Shown here: piece after piece, positions 1-6,063 of the stretch | How the letters are laid out: every line of letters starts with the position of its first letter | Numbering within the stretch: the stretch's first letter is position 1 | Assembly: GCA_938003555.1 (NCBI GenBank) | Contig: CALKXN010000125.1 | Coordinates: forward strand, 1-8,635 | Direction: 5' to 3' | Length of the DNA: 8,635 nt | DNA from: an uncultured Robiginitomaculum sp. | Lineage (GTDB): Bacteria; Pseudomonadota; Alphaproteobacteria; Caulobacterales; Maricaulaceae | Translations under genes and position numbers: made by a program | The notes under the pieces: generated by a model | Databases searched by the model: none | Told to the model about the DNA's origin: nothing | What the model saw: only the letters and a program-made list of their open reading frames with translations

Positions 1-621
1 GCCATGACGACCGGATATAATGATACGCCCGAAAAAGCGTCACGCCCCTATGATGAAGGCCGCGACGGCTTTTTGATGGGTGAGGGCGCAGGCGCTGTTG
101 TGCTCGAGGATTACGAGCACGCCAAAGCGCGCGGCGCAACGATTTACGGCGAATATCTCGGCTATGGTCTGTCCGGTGATGCCTATCATATCACTAGCCC
201 ATCTCCGGACGGGGATGGCGGCTACCGCGCGATGAAAGCGGCGCTCAAAGACGCTAATATTAGCGAAACAGATATTGGCTATGTAAATGCGCACGGCACA
301 TCAACGCCGGTTGGTGATGAAATCGAAGTGCGCGCCGTAGAGCGCTTATTTGGTGACCATGCTAAAAACGCGACAATGTCCTCAACCAAATCCTCTATCG
401 GGCATTTGCTCGGCGCGGCGGGCGCGGTTGAGTCGATCTTTTCGTTACTTGCGCTGCGCGATCAAATGGCGCCGCCGACGCTTAATTTGGATAACCCATC
501 CGTCGACACAAAAATGAACCTCGCGCCGCACAAACCTGTGCCGTTTAAAGGCGACGCCGTTTTGTCCAATAGCTTTGGATTTGGCGGAACAAATGCGGCT
601 CTGATTTTCGGTAAAGTGTAA
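1..621 (+). CDS. fabF: Beta-ketoacyl-ACP synthase II, C-terminal part (5' end outside window)
   Basis: This is the condensing enzyme of type II fatty acid synthesis, which extends acyl-ACP with malonyl-ACP in the cytoplasm. The frame is open from base 1, and the Met at base 4 lies inside a conserved stretch (AMTTGYNDTPEKASRPYDEG), so it is not the start. About half the protein is missing, including the nucleophilic Cys. Both active-site His motifs of the KAS fold are present: NAHGTST (His codon 292-294) and SSTKSSIGHLLGAAGAVES (Lys codon 388-390, His codon 403-405). The glycine-rich C-terminal signature NSFGFGGTNAALIF is also there. The protein lines up along its length with E. coli FabF as I remember it, better than with FabB, so KAS II is the call. 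The TAA stop directly abuts the mltG ATG, implying a shared transcript. Confidence 0.97.
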   Translation, partial: AMTTGYNDTPEKASRPYDEGRDGFLMGEGAGAVVLEDYEHAKARGATIYGEYLGYGLSGDAYHITSPSPDGDGGYRAMKAALKDANISETDIGYVNAHGTSTPVGDEIEVRAVERLFGDHAKNATMSSTKSSIGHLLGAAGAVESIFSLLALRDQMAPPTLNLDNPSVDTKMNLAPHKPVPFKGDAVLSNSFGFGGTNAALIFGKV

Positions 622-1698
622 ATGGCCAGAGCCAAGGCGAGAAAGCCCCAAGCGAATATTCCAGAGGCTAAAATCCCGAAACGCAGTAAGCTTGCGCTTG
701 CTGTCGTCGCCCTTGGTGGTGTGTTGACGCTAACGGTTGGCGTCGTCCTGGCGGCCTATGCTTTCGTTCAATATCAGTATAATGCTGTGCCGAAGGAGAC
801 ACCTAAAACCGTGACCGTGGATGTGCCGCGCGGCACGGGCTTGTCCACAATGGCCAGCCGCCTTGAGGCTGATGGCATCATTAAAAGCGCATTCTATTTT
901 AAATTGGTCACAAAGCTTGAAGGCAATGAAGCAGGGCTTAAAGCAGGTGAATTTGAGGTCCAACTTCCGGCGAGTATGAAAAGTGTTTTCGCGCAGCTGG
1001 CTGAGGGTAAACCGATCCAATATAGCTTTACGGCGCCCGAGGGACGCACGAGCGCGCAAATTATTCGCGCGCTTAGCTCGGCAGATAAATTAACGGGTGA
1101 GATTGCAAACCTTCCCGCGGAAGGCTCATTATTGCCCGAGACATATTTGTTTTCGCGCAATGCCAGCCGTGACAGTGTCTTAAAATCTATGGCGAACGCG
1201 CAGGATAAGGTGATTGATACGCTATGGGAAAACCGCGCGCCGGACTTACCCTTTTCAACAAAACGCGAGGCGATAATTTTGGCCTCTATCGTGGAAAAAG
1301 AAACAGGCGCAGACGGAGAACGCGGGCATGTTGCGGGGGTCTTTGTGAACCGTTTGCGCCGCGGCATGCGCCTTGAGAGCGATCCGACGATAATTTACGG
1401 CATTACCAAAGGTGAAATCCTAACAGGCCGTGATGGCAAACAACGCGGCCTGCGGCGCAGCGAAATTGATCGCAAAACCGATTGGAACACGTACCAAATT
1501 GATGGTCTGCCGCCGACGCCGATTTGCAATCCTGGGCGCGACGCAATTGCCGCAGTGCTGAACCCGCCGGCCACTGATGATCTCTTCTTTGTCGCGGACG
1601 GGACGGGCGGTCACGTTTTTGCGAAGACCTATAAACAACATCTTCGTAATGTCGCCCAGTGGCGCAAAATCGAAGCTGAGAGAAAGCGCGGACGTTAA
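622..1698 (+). CDS. mltG: Endolytic murein transglycosylase MltG
   Basis: MltG (YceG family) is an inner-membrane lytic transglycosylase that cuts nascent glycan strands and is thought to set their length. The product is 358 residues, close to the family norm. A basic N-terminus (residues 1-22) precedes one membrane segment at about 23-50, giving a periplasmic catalytic part. A LysM-like region with PRGTGLSTMASRLEADGII lies at about 69-87. The catalytic signature ILASIVEKETG is at 219-229, with Glu225 the probable catalytic acid by comparison with E. coli MltG. Further family motifs are FVNRLRRGMRLESDPTIIYG (241-260), YQIDGLPPTPICNPG (291-305) and LFFVADGTGGHVFAKTYKQH (321-340). The ATG abuts the fabF stop with no spacing and only a weak upstream purine stretch, so translation probably depends on ribosomes finishing fabF. 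Its TAA overlaps the yicC ATG by one base. Confidence 0.96.
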   Translation: MARAKARKPQANIPEAKIPKRSKLALAVVALGGVLTLTVGVVLAAYAFVQYQYNAVPKETPKTVTVDVPRGTGLSTMASRLEADGIIKSAFYFKLVTKLEGNEAGLKAGEFEVQLPASMKSVFAQLAEGKPIQYSFTAPEGRTSAQIIRALSSADKLTGEIANLPAEGSLLPETYLFSRNASRDSVLKSMANAQDKVIDTLWENRAPDLPFSTKREAIILASIVEKETGADGERGHVAGVFVNRLRRGMRLESDPTIIYGITKGEILTGRDGKQRGLRRSEIDRKTDWNTYQIDGLPPTPICNPGRDAIAAVLNPPATDDLFFVADGTGGHVFAKTYKQHLRNVAQWRKIEAERKRGR

Positions 1699-2576
1699 TG
1701 GCCATATGCTCCATGACTGGATTTGCACGCTGTAGCGGCGAGCATGAGGGCGTGGCGTGGCAATGGGAACTGCGCAGCGTCAATGGGCGCGGCCTTGATG
1801 TGCGACTGCGGCTGCCTAGCGGGTCGGAAATGCTTGAGCCCCGCGCACGTAAAATTATTACCTCAAAATTATCGCGCGGAAATGTTCAAGGCGCTTTATC
1901 GCTATCGCGAGCTGGCGCGCCGGGCGATATGGAGCTTGACCGAGACCTGCTGGGCGGTCTTGCAGCGGAACTGGGCTATCGTGATGCCAAAGATTTAGAC
2001 CCAATTGTTATGGCTGGGCTGTTCACTGTTCCGGGCGTCGTGCGCCCCAGCAGCATTCCGGCTCTGAGTGAGGATGATGTCACTTTGCGTAATACAGTGC
2101 TGGATGGCCTGAAAGATTGCGTTACCGCGCTGATTGAGGCACGCGCCACCGAAGGCGCGGCTTTGCGCGATGACGTCATGTCCATTGTCGATACATTGCG
2201 CGCGCTCACCCATGACGCGCAGGCGCAAGCCAAAGCCAGCAGCGCGTTAATGAAAGACGAGCTTGCCGCTAAGTTTACAGAGCTTTTAGGTGAGCAGCTT
2301 AGCGAAGAGCGCCTTGCGCAAGAAGCTGCGCTTTTGGCGATTAAAGCGGATGTGCGCGAAGAAATTGACCGTCTTGATGCCCATATCGCCCAAGCGGGCA
2401 CGCATTTAACAGGGCGTTCGCCTGTGGGCCGCAAGCTAGATTTTTTAGCCCAAGAATTTAACCGCGAAATAAATACACTTTGCAGCAAATCAGGTGACGT
2501 CGTCTTGACCCGAATCGGGCTTGATTTGAAAAGCGCGAATGAGCAGTTTCGCGAACAGGTCGCCAATATAGAATAG
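1698..2576 (+). CDS. yicC: YicC/YloC family endoribonuclease
   Basis: YicC/YloC proteins are endoribonucleases; E. coli YicC has been linked to small-RNA turnover, but the role in this organism is unknown. The product is 292 residues against about 287 in E. coli. The N-terminus MAICSMTGFAR is the family signature (usually MI-SMTGFAR), which supports the ATG at 1698 over an in-frame ATG at 1713. The C-terminal DUF1732 part shows DVREEIDRLDAHI (218-230) and GRKLDFLAQEFNREINTLCS (244-263), ending in REQVANIE as in E. coli. A helical stretch at about 150-215 is rich in Ala, Glu and Lys and could be a coiled coil. The start overlaps the mltG stop in TAATG, typical of translational coupling. The gene directly before gmk is a common arrangement. 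The stop is the first element of a strong hairpin at 2576-2607. Confidence 0.95.
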   Translation: MAICSMTGFARCSGEHEGVAWQWELRSVNGRGLDVRLRLPSGSEMLEPRARKIITSKLSRGNVQGALSLSRAGAPGDMELDRDLLGGLAAELGYRDAKDLDPIVMAGLFTVPGVVRPSSIPALSEDDVTLRNTVLDGLKDCVTALIEARATEGAALRDDVMSIVDTLRALTHDAQAQAKASSALMKDELAAKFTELLGEQLSEERLAQEAALLAIKADVREEIDRLDAHIAQAGTHLTGRSPVGRKLDFLAQEFNREINTLCSKSGDVVLTRIGLDLKSANEQFREQVANIE

Positions 2577-2607
2577 GGCATTGCCCGTTTCAAACAGGGC
2601 TATGCCC
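2576..2607 (+). promoter_or_regulatory. Hairpin / paired palindromes between yicC and gmk
   Basis: Bases 2576-2581 (GGGCAT) pair with 2602-2607 (ATGCCC). After a T-T mismatch, 2583-2586 (GCCC) pair with 2597-2600 (GGGC). With A2596 bulged, GTT (2587-2589) can pair with AAC (2593-2595), leaving a three-base loop. That is 13 pairs in 32 bases. Read as DNA, the same stretch is two similar 11-base palindromes, GGGCATTGCCC and GGGCTATGCCC, spaced 21 bases start to start. No T-run follows, so it is not an ordinary intrinsic terminator. The 3' arm ends four bases before the gmk GGAG, inside the expected ribosome footprint, so control of gmk translation, RNA processing or a protein operator are all possible. 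The structure is seen in the sequence; its function is inferred. Confidence 0.5.
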
Positions 2608-2610
2608 AGT

Positions 2611-2614
2611 GGAG
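2611..2614 (+). promoter_or_regulatory. gmk ribosome binding site (decides the start)
   Basis: GGAG is followed by TATAT and then ATG at 2620, a five-base spacing. This selects the ATG at 2620 over the in-frame TTG at 2581 and ATG at 2602. Both alternatives lie inside the upstream hairpin and lack a Shine-Dalgarno match. Confidence 0.75.
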
Positions 2615-2619
2615 TATAT

Positions 2620-3246
2620 ATGTCCAAACGCCGTGGATTGATGATTGTCCTGTCCAGCCCGTCAGGGGCGGGCAAGACCACACTCACCCGTAAGCTCCTC
2701 GCTGAAAATGAGGATATGCAAATGTCTGTTTCGGCCACGACGCGTAAGCCGCGTACGGGCGAAACACCGGGTAAAGATTACGACTTTGTCGAGAAAGGCG
2801 AATTTGAAGCCATGCTCGCCGATAATGCGTTTTTGGAATATGCCAAAGTCTTCGATAATTATTATGGCACCCCCGCACAGCCTGTTCAAGACGCGCTTGC
2901 CGAAGGGAAAGACATCATCTTTGATATAGATTGGCAGGGCGCGCAGCAGCTGACGCAAGCCGCCGCCGATGATCTCGTTAAAATCTTTATTCTCCCGCCC
3001 AGTAAAGTCGAGCTTGAACGCCGTCTTAAATCGCGCGCCCAAGACAGCGCAGAGACGATTGCAAAGCGTATGAGTAAATCTGCTGGTGAAATCAGTCATT
3101 GGGCGGAATATGACTATGTTATCGTCAATGACGATTTGTCTGAGTCGATGGATTCCATCCGTGCTATTGTTACGGCTGAGCGCGCCAAGCGCAAACGCCA
3201 GCTTTGGCTCGGGCCATTTGTAAATGACCTGATTCAAGGGCGCTAA
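2620..3246 (+). CDS. gmk: Guanylate kinase
   Basis: Guanylate kinase phosphorylates GMP to GDP with ATP in the cytoplasm and is essential for GTP and dGTP supply. From the ATG at 2620 the product is 208 residues, against 207 in E. coli; the reading frame can be extended to a TTG at 2581, but that would add an atypical leader. The P-loop SSPSGAGKTT is at 12-21. The GMP-binding region carries SATTRKPRTGETPGKDYDFV (38-57) and FLEYAKVFDNYYGTP (71-85). The core strand IIFDIDWQGAQQL (99-111) precedes the lid region IFILPPSKVELERRL (122-136), with AKRM at 148-151. The tail HWAEYDYVIVNDDL (160-173) is also typical. It follows yicC after a 43-base gap holding a hairpin, and a lipoprotein gene follows 14 bases downstream. 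Confidence 0.97.
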   Translation: MSKRRGLMIVLSSPSGAGKTTLTRKLLAENEDMQMSVSATTRKPRTGETPGKDYDFVEKGEFEAMLADNAFLEYAKVFDNYYGTPAQPVQDALAEGKDIIFDIDWQGAQQLTQAAADDLVKIFILPPSKVELERRLKSRAQDSAETIAKRMSKSAGEISHWAEYDYVIVNDDLSESMDSIRAIVTAERAKRKRQLWLGPFVNDLIQGR

Positions 3247-3260
3247 ATAAAGGATATGAA

Positions 3261-3764
3261 ATGAAGAATACGATAGGTTATATTGCTGCGATGGCCGTCA
3301 TGTCTGGCGCATTACTCTCTGGTTGTGCAACATCTGGGGATGAGGGCATATACAAACCGCGGGCGTATAAAACGGCTCCACCTTTAGCGTCTGAAAACAC
3401 GCAGGATCCGAATGCGCCAAATGTTGTTATATCGCGTTACGATGCTGCGCCTTATCTTTTGCAGTCCCGAATTTATGTCGATGGCGTTGAGCAAGTCCGT
3501 TTAAAAAATAAACAATATGCCGAAATTAGAGTGGAGCCTGGCGAACATCTATTTGAAGTCAAATATAACCCGATAACAGGTCAACGTGGAACAAAACAAT
3601 CTTTCACTGTCGAAGACAATAAAGTTCTGGGGCTCAATATTTCTGGAGAATATGACGCTCTGTCTATGATTGCGGGTGTCATAATGATCAGATTGAAACA
3701 AGAGGATGCAACGCAACAGGCGAGAGAAGTGAAAAACTGTTGCACCAAAGTTGATGTGAACTAG
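3261..3764 (+). CDS. Predicted outer-membrane lipoprotein, DUF2846-like
   Basis: This is a 167-residue lipoprotein of unknown function. The N-terminus MKNTIGYIAAMAVMSGALLSGC is a type II signal peptide with lipobox LSGC (19-22). The residue after Cys22 is Ala, so Lol sorting to the outer membrane is expected. A low-complexity linker (about 23-53) leads to a beta-rich segment, VVISRYDAAPYLL then IYVDGVEQVRLKNKQYAEIR and VEPGEHLFEVKY (55-102). The order Arg-Tyr, VDG, LKN-Y and PGEH resembles the DUF2846 family; this is recognition by pattern, not a search. The segment ends with NCC (159-161). AAGGA six bases before the ATG is the best Shine-Dalgarno match on this strand. Bases 3481-3720 are about 40% GC by hand count, lower than the genes either side, which suggests a later arrival or relaxed codon use. 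Its stop lies inside a repeat-like sequence. Confidence 0.85.
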   Translation: MKNTIGYIAAMAVMSGALLSGCATSGDEGIYKPRAYKTAPPLASENTQDPNAPNVVISRYDAAPYLLQSRIYVDGVEQVRLKNKQYAEIRVEPGEHLFEVKYNPITGQRGTKQSFTVEDNKVLGLNISGEYDALSMIAGVIMIRLKQEDATQQAREVKNCCTKVDVN

Positions 3765-3779
3765 AGCGCAATCCGATTT
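3762..3779. repeat. Possible half of an alphaproteobacterial intergenic palindromic repeat
   Basis: TAGAGCGCAATCCGATTT begins at the lipoprotein stop codon. From memory, strings of the form GAGCGC-ATCCGATT facing an inverted copy recur as intergenic palindromes in many Alphaproteobacteria. Only one arm is present here, with no inverted partner in the following 60 bases. It may be a truncated copy or a chance match. Confidence 0.3.
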
Positions 3780-3826
3780 CAACCCTATCTGAAAGCCCAG
3801 CGGAAACCCGCAAATCTGTTGGCCGC

Positions 3827-5095
3827 TTGTCCGAAGAGGCCAAGGACGTTGTTCGGCAGCTGCTTTCTGATGACCGCGCGCCGATCCTGCTATCCGGTAA
3901 GGCGGGGACGGGTAAGTCTACGCTCATTCGCTATATTCAGGCCCAAGACGCTTTTCCGAAAACCATTGTGCTTGCGCCGACGGGGATTGCCGCGATCAAT
4001 ATTGGCGGACAGACGCTACATAGTTTCTTTCGCCTGCCGCCGCGCATCCTGACCGATGAGGCCCTCAAAGGGCAAAAAGCCAATGCAATGTGGAAGAAGG
4101 TCGATCTGATTATCGTCGATGAAGTCTCCATGTGCCGCGTGGATTTAATCGACGCCATGGACCGCATATTGAAAAAAGCGCGTAATAATAGCGACCCTTT
4201 TGGGGGGTGCCGCATGTTATTTGTGGGAGACTTCTATCAGCTTCCGCCTGTGGCGCCGCGTGGCGAAGCGCAAATGCTGCATCAAATGGGATATGAGTCT
4301 CCCTTTGCTTATAGCGCTCATGTGTTTCGTGAAGAGCCGCTCGCGGTCTATTCTCTGACTCAGGTGTACCGTCAAAACGAGCCGGAGTTTTTGGATATTC
4401 TGTCCGACATCCGCAGCGGTCAAGACGTAGAATATGCCTTGGAGCGTCTCAATAATCGCTGCGCTGGGCCGCACCGCGAGGGCGTCACGCCGCTTTTACT
4501 GACGGGCACAAACGCCACAGCCGCGCGCTATAACCAAGAAGGGCTCGCTCAAATTGATCTGCCTAGCCTGCATTTTGAAGGTCGTACAAAGGGCAAATTT
4601 AATATCAATACAGACCGCCTCGGCGCGCCGCCGCTGTTAGAGCTTAAAATGGGCGCGCGGGTTATGGCGCTTAAAAATGATATGAAGCGGCGCTGGGTGA
4701 ATGGTTCTATTGGAACAGTCAAAGCGCTCGAGCCCGGCAAGGTCACGGTAGAATTTGATAATGGCAAAACCGGCGTCATAGAGCCGGATGATTGGGACAC
4801 GATCCGCTATGCGTGGGACGAGGCGGCCAATGCCCCTAAGGCCGAAGTCATCGGGTCATATTCACAAATTCCGCTTTCGCTGGCTTGGGCCGTGACAATT
4901 CATAAAGCCCAAGGCCTAACGCTGGATGATGTGCGGGTTGATTTGGAGCGCGGCGCATTTGCGGCGGGGCAGGCCTATGTTGCGCTCTCGCGCTCACGCA
5001 CGCTCGATGGTTTGTCCTTAACGCGCCCGCTCGGCCCGCGCGATATTATGGTTGAAGAAAGCCATGAAGATGCGCTTCGGCGGTTGAATAGGTAG
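3827..5095 (+). CDS. Pif1-like SF1B DNA helicase (AAA ATPase)
   Basis: This is an ATP-dependent 5'-3' DNA helicase of the Pif1/RecD2-like superfamily 1B, 422 residues from a TTG start. Motifs in order are Walker A GKAGTGKS (24-31), motif Ia APTGIAAINIGGQTLHSFF (50-68), Walker B DLIIVDE (93-99), motif III GDFYQLPPV (134-142) and QVYRQ (179-183). Then come LKMGARVMALKND with WVNGSIGTV (273-298), motif V TIHKAQG (357-363) and motif VI GQAYVALSRS (381-390). All expected catalytic motifs look intact and no extra domain is visible. Bacterial Pif1 relatives unwind forked DNA and G-quadruplexes; the cellular role here is unknown. The start is uncertain: there is no Shine-Dalgarno match before TTG 3827, the frame stays open upstream to 3755 without another ATG, GTG or TTG, and the next Met lies beyond the P-loop. 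It faces rsmA across a 134-base gap. Confidence 0.9.
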   Translation: MSEEAKDVVRQLLSDDRAPILLSGKAGTGKSTLIRYIQAQDAFPKTIVLAPTGIAAINIGGQTLHSFFRLPPRILTDEALKGQKANAMWKKVDLIIVDEVSMCRVDLIDAMDRILKKARNNSDPFGGCRMLFVGDFYQLPPVAPRGEAQMLHQMGYESPFAYSAHVFREEPLAVYSLTQVYRQNEPEFLDILSDIRSGQDVEYALERLNNRCAGPHREGVTPLLLTGTNATAARYNQEGLAQIDLPSLHFEGRTKGKFNINTDRLGAPPLLELKMGARVMALKNDMKRRWVNGSIGTVKALEPGKVTVEFDNGKTGVIEPDDWDTIRYAWDEAANAPKAEVIGSYSQIPLSLAWAVTIHKAQGLTLDDVRVDLERGAFAAGQAYVALSRSRTLDGLSLTRPLGPRDIMVEESHEDALRRLNR

Positions 5096-5229
5096 ACCTG
5101 TTACAAAGAAAACCCTCATCCGCTGGGCGGAGGCGGGCGCCGCGCCGGGACTCGATGGGCATAGATTTTGGAATGCAAACTTGCCGCGCCGCGCCCTTCG
5201 AGCTTAAAGGCCTCAGGACAAGGCGCTAG
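5096..5229. other. Convergent intergenic gap with degenerate repeat-like sequence
   Basis: This separates the convergent helicase and rsmA stops. A small hairpin TCCGC-TGG-GCGGA lies at 5119-5131 with no T-run after it on either strand. An 8-base direct repeat GCCGCGCC occurs at 5139-5146 and 5183-5190. The strings ACCCTCATCCGCTGGGCGG (5112-5130) and CCCTTCGAG with CTCAGGACAAGG (5194-5224) resemble, from memory, the ends of intergenic repeats common in Alphaproteobacteria. No coding frame with a recognisable product and no clear intrinsic terminator was found. Confidence 0.35.
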
Positions 5230-6063
5230 TTATATAGTCTTTGCTAAAGCCTGCCATTGCTCAGGCGTAACGGTCTCTGCGCGCTGCGTTGGCTCAATGC
5301 CAGCCCCGCGCAACCAATCTTCAAGAACAACTCCATGCCTCTTTGCGACGCTCTTAAGCGATTGGCGCAGCATTTTGCGGCGCTGGTTAAAGGCGCCTGC
5401 CGTGATTTCGCTGAGTGTTTTAAGGTCTTTAAAACGCTGATCTTTGGGAAGTAAATCCAACACGACGACTGCGCTGTCGACTTTGGGGGGCGGAGTGAAA
5501 CAATGCGCCGGAACGGACATGGCGATATGGGACGAAGCCACAGCGGCCGTTAGGATCGCGAGGCGGCCATAGGCGCTATCGCCAGGGCGGGCAACGACGC
5601 GTTCTGCGACTTCTTTTTGAAACATTAAAACAAGGCGGTCCCAAAAAGGCGGGCTACTTGTCAGCCAATTGGTCAACATTTTTGTGCCAACATTATAAGG
5701 CAAGTTCGCGGCAATGCGCGTCACACCTAGCGTGGCCGGATCAACTTTTAAGCCGTCGCCTTCAATAATGGTGAGGCGGTTGTCACTGGCGCGCGCAACA
5801 TCTTCGAGGAGTGGTAGAAAGCGGCTATCCATTTCAACGGCAGTCACGGCTTTGGCTCCGCACATGAGCAGCGAGCGGGTGAGGCCGCCAGGGCCAGGGC
5901 CGATTTCCATGACATGCACATCTGTCAGATCGCCTGTCAGCCGGGCAATACGATCGGTAATATTGGCGTCGAGCAGAAAATGCTGCCCCAAGCGTTTATC
6001 CGCGCGCAGGCCGTTGGCGGCGAGCGTTGCAGCAAGGCTGGGAAGATCAGATAGGGTGCTCAT
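5230..6063 (-). CDS. rsmA: 16S rRNA dimethyladenosine transferase RsmA (KsgA)
   Basis: RsmA uses S-adenosylmethionine to dimethylate two adjacent adenines in the helix-45 loop of 16S rRNA, a late step in 30S assembly. The product is 277 residues, a usual length. Motifs in order are KRLGQHFLLD (23-32), the SAM-binding EIGPGPGGLTRSLL (53-66), the acidic VEMDSRF (76-82), EGDGLK (101-106) and the catalytic NLPYN (120-124). FQKEVAERVVARPGDSAYGR (148-167), FTPPPKVDSAVV (189-200) and FNQRRKMLRQSL (225-236) follow. The ATG overlaps the pdxA stop as ATGA (6060-6063), a classic coupling junction, and there is no strong Shine-Dalgarno match of its own. It is the last gene of the surA-pdxA-rsmA operon, an order seen widely in Proteobacteria. 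Confidence 0.97.
   Translation of the reverse strand: MSTLSDLPSLAATLAANGLRADKRLGQHFLLDANITDRIARLTGDLTDVHVMEIGPGPGGLTRSLLMCGAKAVTAVEMDSRFLPLLEDVARASDNRLTIIEGDGLKVDPATLGVTRIAANLPYNVGTKMLTNWLTSSPPFWDRLVLMFQKEVAERVVARPGDSAYGRLAILTAAVASSHIAMSVPAHCFTPPPKVDSAVVVLDLLPKDQRFKDLKTLSEITAGAFNQRRKMLRQSLKSVAKRHGVVLEDWLRGAGIEPTQRAETVTPEQWQALAKTI

Noticed and set aside
1051..1073. Seven-pair inverted repeat AGCGCGC / GCGCGCT inside mltG
   Set aside because: It lies fully in coding sequence encoding an ordinary helix (SAQIIRAL), and GCGC-rich codons make such repeats frequent here.
2581..2619. TTG or ATG 2602 as the gmk start, giving a longer protein
   Set aside because: Both starts lie within the hairpin and lack a Shine-Dalgarno match, while ATG 2620 has GGAG at five bases and yields the usual length.
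3256..3264. ATGAAATGA mini-frame just before the lipoprotein ATG
   Set aside because: It encodes two codons only and arises from the normal spacer between AAGGA and the true start.
3688..3927. Minus-strand open frame spanning the lipoprotein-helicase junction
   Set aside because: It is antisense to two better supported genes, low-complexity and Ser/Arg-rich, with no recognisable motif.
5168..5440. Plus-strand open frames over rsmA
   Set aside because: They are antisense to the clearly conserved rsmA frame and show no family features.
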